Both the position numbers and the translations under genes were made by a program. Below, in pieces: positions 58,732-64,000 of a stretch of DNA of 64,000 nucleotides (its first letter is position 1; every line of letters begins with the position of its first letter). Source of the DNA: Histoplasma ohiense (Eukaryota; Ascomycota; Eurotiomycetes; Onygenales; Ajellomycetaceae); the NCBI GenBank assembly GCA_017607445.1, contig JAEVHH010000005.1, forward strand, positions 315,001 through 379,000, given 5' to 3'. The notes beneath the pieces are model-generated. The model saw only the letters and a program-made list of their open reading frames with translations. It was not told the origin of the DNA and did not search any database.

Positions 58732-60488
58732 GTTTGGGAAAATGCAAAAATGCAGATAGATTTACTCCCCTTACTCCGCTCTGACTCTAGGCGTTGGAGG
58801 ACCGGTAATAGGGGCACAATACACACATGAATTGGGACGCGATCCGCCTATCTATCCCTCCCTTTCAGAATAGCCTTCGACTCAACTCCGTCATTGCAGA
58901 GTTACGTTCGTATCGCCAATCGCTATAGCTATGCCATCAACACATTTCTATAGCTGTACTTGGTTAAAATAAAACCTCCGCTTCTTTTGTGGCGTTCGTT
59001 TCCGTCCTTGTCAGGCTCCATTATTTCCAAACCGCCTCGGGAAGATGGTGAATCTGAACAGCGGAATGTTGTATTTTGATTTCTGTAACGAGGATAAGAA
59101 AGGAAGAAAGAACACAACTCCTTGCATGTCCTGTTAGACTGGCTTCGATCTATATTTCTGATCTTTGGTGTTAGGCTTTATATGGAAAATACTTCAGTTT
59201 AGATCCTTTCATTCCTTCTGTGAACTTGGAACAGAGAGATCTACTTTTTCAATACCTCCTTTTTTTCTCTTTATTGTTATATTAAAAGTCAACGGCCATT
59301 GATAGCTATAGATTTTTCTGTAATTTTTTAATGGTAACTCTCCTCTCACCCCGTTCTTTTTTCGTCCTTTTTCTTCTTTTTCGTCTTTACTCTCGCCCCT
59401 GATGTTTTTATTAGCATGTGTACTAGTCCACCTTTTCCACCATCTTCTTGCAATATGAAGGTGATCGAGGAAAGTTTTTCAGAATATTATATATAATAAT
59501 ATCATAACGCCCAAGTGATATCCCCGTTACAGCTTTCTACCCTCATAATCTCGTTTTCCTTAAGTAATATATCTGAATTTATAAACTACAGGCATTTATG
59601 TACTATACGTGCAAAGCACCAATGAATGTAGCCAACACAATGGCACACAGTATGGTTTGAGCTGTAGCCGCCGATACCTTCTCAACGCCTTGCAAATCTA
59701 GTCGGGCTGTCCTAAGGTCATTAAACTTTTCTATACATGTAATTATTTTACTCCTCCAGATATAGACGCTGTTTTTGCATCGCTTGGACCACTTCTGCTC
59801 TTTGATTGCCGACTGGGAGAGATGCGAGATGCACCCAATCTGCTATCCCAGACAGCAGCCCAACAGTCCCAGTAGAAAAAAAAAATTACCAAGGGGGGAT
59901 AATTTAGACGCCTTTTAAAATAGACTGAGCTATATCTGTTGAACTATAGGCGAGGAACTAAAGTGAGAATTTGTTGGAGCAAAAGTCACTAGTACTTGAT
60001 TGTACACTTATTTTAGCTGCGTATTCAAGTACTCCGTATCTGTGACCTATCTATCACCTTGCCTGCGACCAGCCTCCCAGTTTTACTTCTCCCATTCCCA
60101 CCAACTCCGGCTCCCCTACTTCAACCATCTCCAGACCAAAAGACTCTCTGGCCGCCACTATCTCACTAGCCTTTTGCGTGAAACCTCTCGGCAAAGGCAA
60201 AAGGCAACATAGCAAACCACCAGCCTTCCGTGTGGCTTGACCCTAGCTAGTCGCCATTCTAGTTAAGCGCTCTCCAAGTTTCTCCTGGCGCTGGTTTGGC
60301 ACGAGACGAGACAACCTGCCTCCCCCAACCGACCACCGTTATTGTCGATACATGAGGGATCTCGAAAATCCCAGGTCTCGGAGTGGAGAGCCTACGTGCC
60401 TGACGGCAATTTCTCGATTAAGCAAATTAGAGAACCCCAAGAAGCTGCACATTATTCACTCCCAAAATACCATTTCTTTCTTGGGTCC
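58732..60488. other. intergenic, 1.75 kb
   Basis: Holds the ZIP 3' end and the CDC4 promoter and leader. AT-rich at 59220-59590. One TACTCCGTA at 60030-60038. From 60342 the sequence stays open in frame with CDC4 but has no ATG before 60489. Confidence 0.55.
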
Positions 60489-62956
60489 ATGGAGCAGAGA
60501 TATTTCCCATATACCTCATCCTCGCGCCGAGTAACAATGGCAGACCCGGACGAGGAGAGCGATGATAACTCTGCTGCTTCGCTGCCAGCTGGACGCTCTC
60601 GCAGAAGGTCGACAAACAGCTTGTCCGCCTCTGCACACTCCCGTTTCAAACTGTTGCGCACGCCAAACAAATCCATCCCCCCATTTCACAACCTCCACCC
60701 CTCTGCTCCCGCTTCCCCTCCAACTCCCGCCCCGAGTCCGACACCACACCAACGAGCCCCTAGCTGGCAGAGCGCTGGCGAAGACGAGGACACTTTTCTG
60801 CGGGATGCGAGACAGCATTTCAGCTTGCTAGGGCGTGCGGAGGGACAAAGGTTTCTGGCGGAGATTCTCAATCTATGTGATAATCAGCAACTCAGTTTTG
60901 TCTATCATTTTGTCAGCCCGCGGCTGAAGAAGGATCCGTTTAAAGTGCTTCCGAATGAGCTATGTTTACGGGTAAATATTGATTTTTATTGTGACAGTTT
61001 TTTTTTCTTCCCTTTAGCCGCCCTGCGGAAATTTTGTGCTAATGAGAATTGTAAGATCCTTTCATTCATCGATGATCCCAAAACGCTTGCTCGAGCATCG
61101 CAAGTCTCCACTCGATGGCACGAGCTTCTAAATGATGATATGACCTGGAAGCTCCTGTGTGATAATCATGCTTATAGAACCATGTCCGAAGACACCCAGG
61201 AAGATTCAGAACCCTTCTCCTTCGCCCTTCCTCCAAACCCCTACGATCCCCGTTTCGCGCAGCAGCAGTTGAACAACAGCGACGACCCTTCGGCGAGTCA
61301 TAATAGCGCAGCTACTACGCCCACGACGTCCAGAGCACCCTCGTCGTTAGGAAACCACTCACGGAAACGACGAGTGAAGACCAAAACCTACAGATCACAT
61401 TTCAAGCAGAGATACATGGTTGAAGCGGCCTGGCGGAAGGGGGGACATTTAATCACCAAGCACATCACGCCAGATCATGGTGTTGTTACAAGCCTGCATT
61501 TAACGTCCAAGTTCATCGCCGTCGCGCTGGATAATGCCAAGATTCACATTTTTAATACAGAGGGCGAGCATCAGAGGACATTACAAGGCCATGTCATGGG
61601 CGTTTGGGCCATGGTACCGTGGGATGATATTCTTGTCAGTGGTGGATGTGACCGTGACGTGCGTGTGTGGAATATGGCTACTGGGTATGTTTTGTCGCGT
61701 CCCTCATTCAATACAATACGACGTTGCCGCTAACCGCCGAGGTATTCAGTGAGAGCATCCACAAGCTGCGAGGCCACACCTCCACCGTGCGCTGTCTAAA
61801 AATGTCAAACGCAACTACCGCCATCTCAGGATCTCGCGATACGACCTTGCGGATATGGGACCTCGCGAAGGGTGTGTGCAAACACGTACTCGTCGGCCAT
61901 CAAGCCAGTGTCCGCTGCCTAGGGATCCACGGTGACCTCGTCGTCTCGGGTAGCTACGACACAACTGCGAAGATTTGGAACATCTCCGAAGGGCGGTGCC
62001 TGAGAACGTTAGCTGGCCACTTCAGCCAAATATACGCGATCGCTTTTGACGGTAAGCGGATCGCGACGGGTAGCTTGGACACGAGTGTGCGCATCTGGGA
62101 CCTGCAGACTGGCCAGTGCCATGCCATATTGCAAGGACACACCTCTCTCGTCGGCCAGCTGCAGATGCGCGGCGACACGCTTGTCACTGGTGGTTCGGAC
62201 GGATCTGTCCGTGTCTGGTCACTGCTGCGGATGGCGGCGATTCACCGGCTGGCGGCACACGATAATAGTATTACGAGTCTGCAGTTTGATGATAATCGGA
62301 TTGTGAGCGGTGGTAGTGATGGGCGGGTTAAGATTTGGAATTTGAGGACGGGCCAGTTGGTGAGGGAGCTGAGTCAGCCGGCGGAGGCTGTGTGGAGGGT
62401 TGCGTTTGAGGATGAAAAGGCGGTGGTTATGGCGACAAGAGCGGGCCGGACTGTTATGGAGGTGAGCTGCATAATTCCAAAGACATACTCCCTCTCGAAT
62501 TTCTCTTCTCTTTTCCCCCCAAGTTTTCCAAAAAAATACTAATTCCAACTTTAGGTCTGGTCCTTCGCACCGCCCGATGATGCCTTCGACGACCCTGGTT
62601 CAGACTCCGATAGCCAGTCCAGCACCGTAGAACTAGGCTTCGGCAATAACAATAGCACCAGTCACCATGAATTCGATAATCCCTACCATCACCATCATCA
62701 CCCGGATGATAATATTAATAACCCCGCCTCGTCTTCCGCCGTCACCGAAGTGGAATCATCATCATCCTCGCTATCATCATCGTCGTCGTCCGTTGCTATA
62801 CTCTCCCCGCCTCCGGCCGCAGCCGCAGACCCAATCCCGTTGACCTCCGCATCTACCGCGTTGCAGAACACTACCCAGGACTTGGATATGCAAGATGTTT
62901 TCATCGATATCAGCAATAGCAACAGTAGCGGCAGCAGGGACGCGAATGACCACTGA
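60489..62956 (+). CDS. CDC4: F-box/WD40 protein Cdc4 (SCF substrate receptor)
   Basis: Substrate receptor of the SCF ubiquitin ligase. It recognises phosphodegrons, as Cdc4/FBW7 does. Exons: 60489-60971, 61056-61684, 61750-62461 and 62555-62956, giving 741 residues. The first ATG is 60489; the second, 60537 (MADPDEES), gives 725. The F-box (DPFKVLPNELCLRILSFIDD and CDNHAYRT) is split by intron 1. WD repeats follow with typical ends: VSGGCDRDVRVWNM, ISGSRDTTLRIWDL, VSGSYDTTAKIWNI, ATGSLDTSVRIWDL, VTGGSDGSVRVWSL and VSGGSDGRVKIWNL. Further Arg residues in the blades fit a phosphate pocket. The last exon encodes an acidic, Ser/His-rich tail (HHHHHPDDN, then a Ser run). Intron 1 is 84 bases with no in-frame stop. 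Confidence 0.95.
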
Positions 62957-64000
62957 TTGGCCCGTGGTTCTCATAACCTCTAATTTTAACAATGGTGTAA
63001 TAGCGAATTGGCGAATCGGCGATGTCATTTGACGCTAGTTTGGTCGGGAATCTCATGCGATAACTTCATATATATATATATATTTATTTATATGTATATT
63101 GTTCTTTCTCTAGGAGTAGTGGAGACACAAGGAACGCGTTGACAGAAAAAACAGGGGATGGGCTGGCGGTGGCGGTCGTGGTGTTGTTGTTTCTTTCTCT
63201 AGATATAGATATGCTCCGTGACTTTTTTCTGTTTGAGGCGGAAGAATATATAGATGGGGACGGAGCAGGAGGGCGAAAGGGAAATGGGGAAAGGAAGAAA
63301 GGAAAACATAGGACGGCGGCAAATTTCTCTTTATTTGATGAGGCCAATATGTCATATCTAACGGTCGAGCTATTTCTGGTGTTTTTTAAGTTGTTGAATG
63401 CCTACCACGTAGAGGCAGACTAACAAAAACGCCAACAATATGAACACAAAAATACAAATACCAAATAAATAAATAAATAGGAGAAGAGAAGAGAGGACAA
63501 AGGAAGGAATGAAGGAGTGAATTCACTCATTGATAGTTCTAGAAATAAATAAAAGCGAAATACATAAGAATGGAAGTAGGGGATGAATATAAAGTAATAT
63601 GAGAGATTTTTCTCGGCAGCATCTTGCTAGCCATAACATTTGTATCCCCTTCCACCTTCAGTACTCACGCTCGAGATGGATATATCCCACCATTTCATCA
63701 ATGTCAATTGCGCCCTTAGGGCCAGGTAATGCTGTTATTGGCACGGATCAGCTTCGTGCCGCTGGGCTGGGAGCTGGTATTCTCCCCCGCCTGTCATCTG
63801 GGCGTTGAGAGGATTATTCCTATGTAATTAAGGCGACACTTATGCAGGGGCTAATCACCGTTAGTGTAAGACACAGTACAACTGTATCTGCTGAGTATTT
63901 GGCCAGTTTGGTAGGCTGGCTGAATGGCTCGATTCAAAACTTGTTCAAAGTGAAGCCCGATAACTCGCAACGCTTCCAACCTTAACGATGTTTCGGCTAC
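62957..64000. other. right end, no supported gene
   Basis: CDC4 3' flank with a TA-rich microsatellite at 63068-63098 and an A-rich stretch at 63440-63480. Frames of up to 94 codons here show no protein pattern. A neighbouring gene may start beyond the window. Confidence 0.55.
63068..63098. repeat. TA-rich microsatellite
   Basis: Tandem TA units merging into TATTTA units about 110 bp after the CDC4 stop. Confidence 0.85.

Overview
The window reads as nuclear DNA of a filamentous ascomycete. Genes carry several short introns with GT/AG ends, many within conserved protein families. Intergenic DNA is long and rich in microsatellites. Protein wording is closest to what I remember of Eurotiomycetes. 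The DUF7924-type and degenerate APH-like families favour Onygenales over Aspergillus, but this placement is inference from recalled family patterns, not from a search.

Layout. 1-3.7 kb: gene-poor, with microsatellites. 3.7-6.9 kb: a GFA-type zinc protein, then relics of two fungal expanded families (a PD-(D/E)XK-like fragment and a broken APH-like kinase). 7.9-14.7 kb: RPL3 (six exons), a fructosamine-3-kinase-like protein, a conserved small protein with a possible long N-terminal form, and an apparently intact DUF7924/PD-(D/E)XK-like gene. 16.6-21.6 kb: a KRE6/SKN1-type GH16 membrane enzyme for beta-1,6-glucan and an unrecognised protein. 23.1-26.9 kb: an O-methyltransferase tail to tail with an MCT-type MFS transporter. 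28.8-30.5 kb: a mitochondrial dehydrogenase kinase. 30.5-35.6 kb: a 5-kb stretch without any gene I can support, ahead of a Cys-rich single-pass cell-surface protein. 38.8-48.3 kb: EXO70, divergent from a cPLA2-type phospholipase, then a PPR protein and a PTEN-type phosphatase. 49.1-52.1 kb: LSM4, divergent from an unrecognised type I membrane protein. 53.7-62.96 kb: HAT1, a ZIP metal transporter, and the F-box/WD40 protein CDC4.

Most genes are housekeeping and do not form one pathway. Loose themes are the cell surface and polarity (KRE6-like, surface sensor, EXO70) and lipid signalling (PLA2, PTEN). The most unusual things I see are start codons isolated or split by introns in three genes (LSM4, PTEN-like, RPL3), a cluster of intact and decayed members of poorly understood fungal families near the left end, a roughly 80-bp dispersed repeat with copies 43 kb apart, an over-represented 9-mer (TACTCCGTA), and a pair of tandem GC hairpins. 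I found no convincing tRNA, rRNA, CRISPR array or intact transposon. Exon borders were derived by hand from splice sites, frame continuity and family resemblance.
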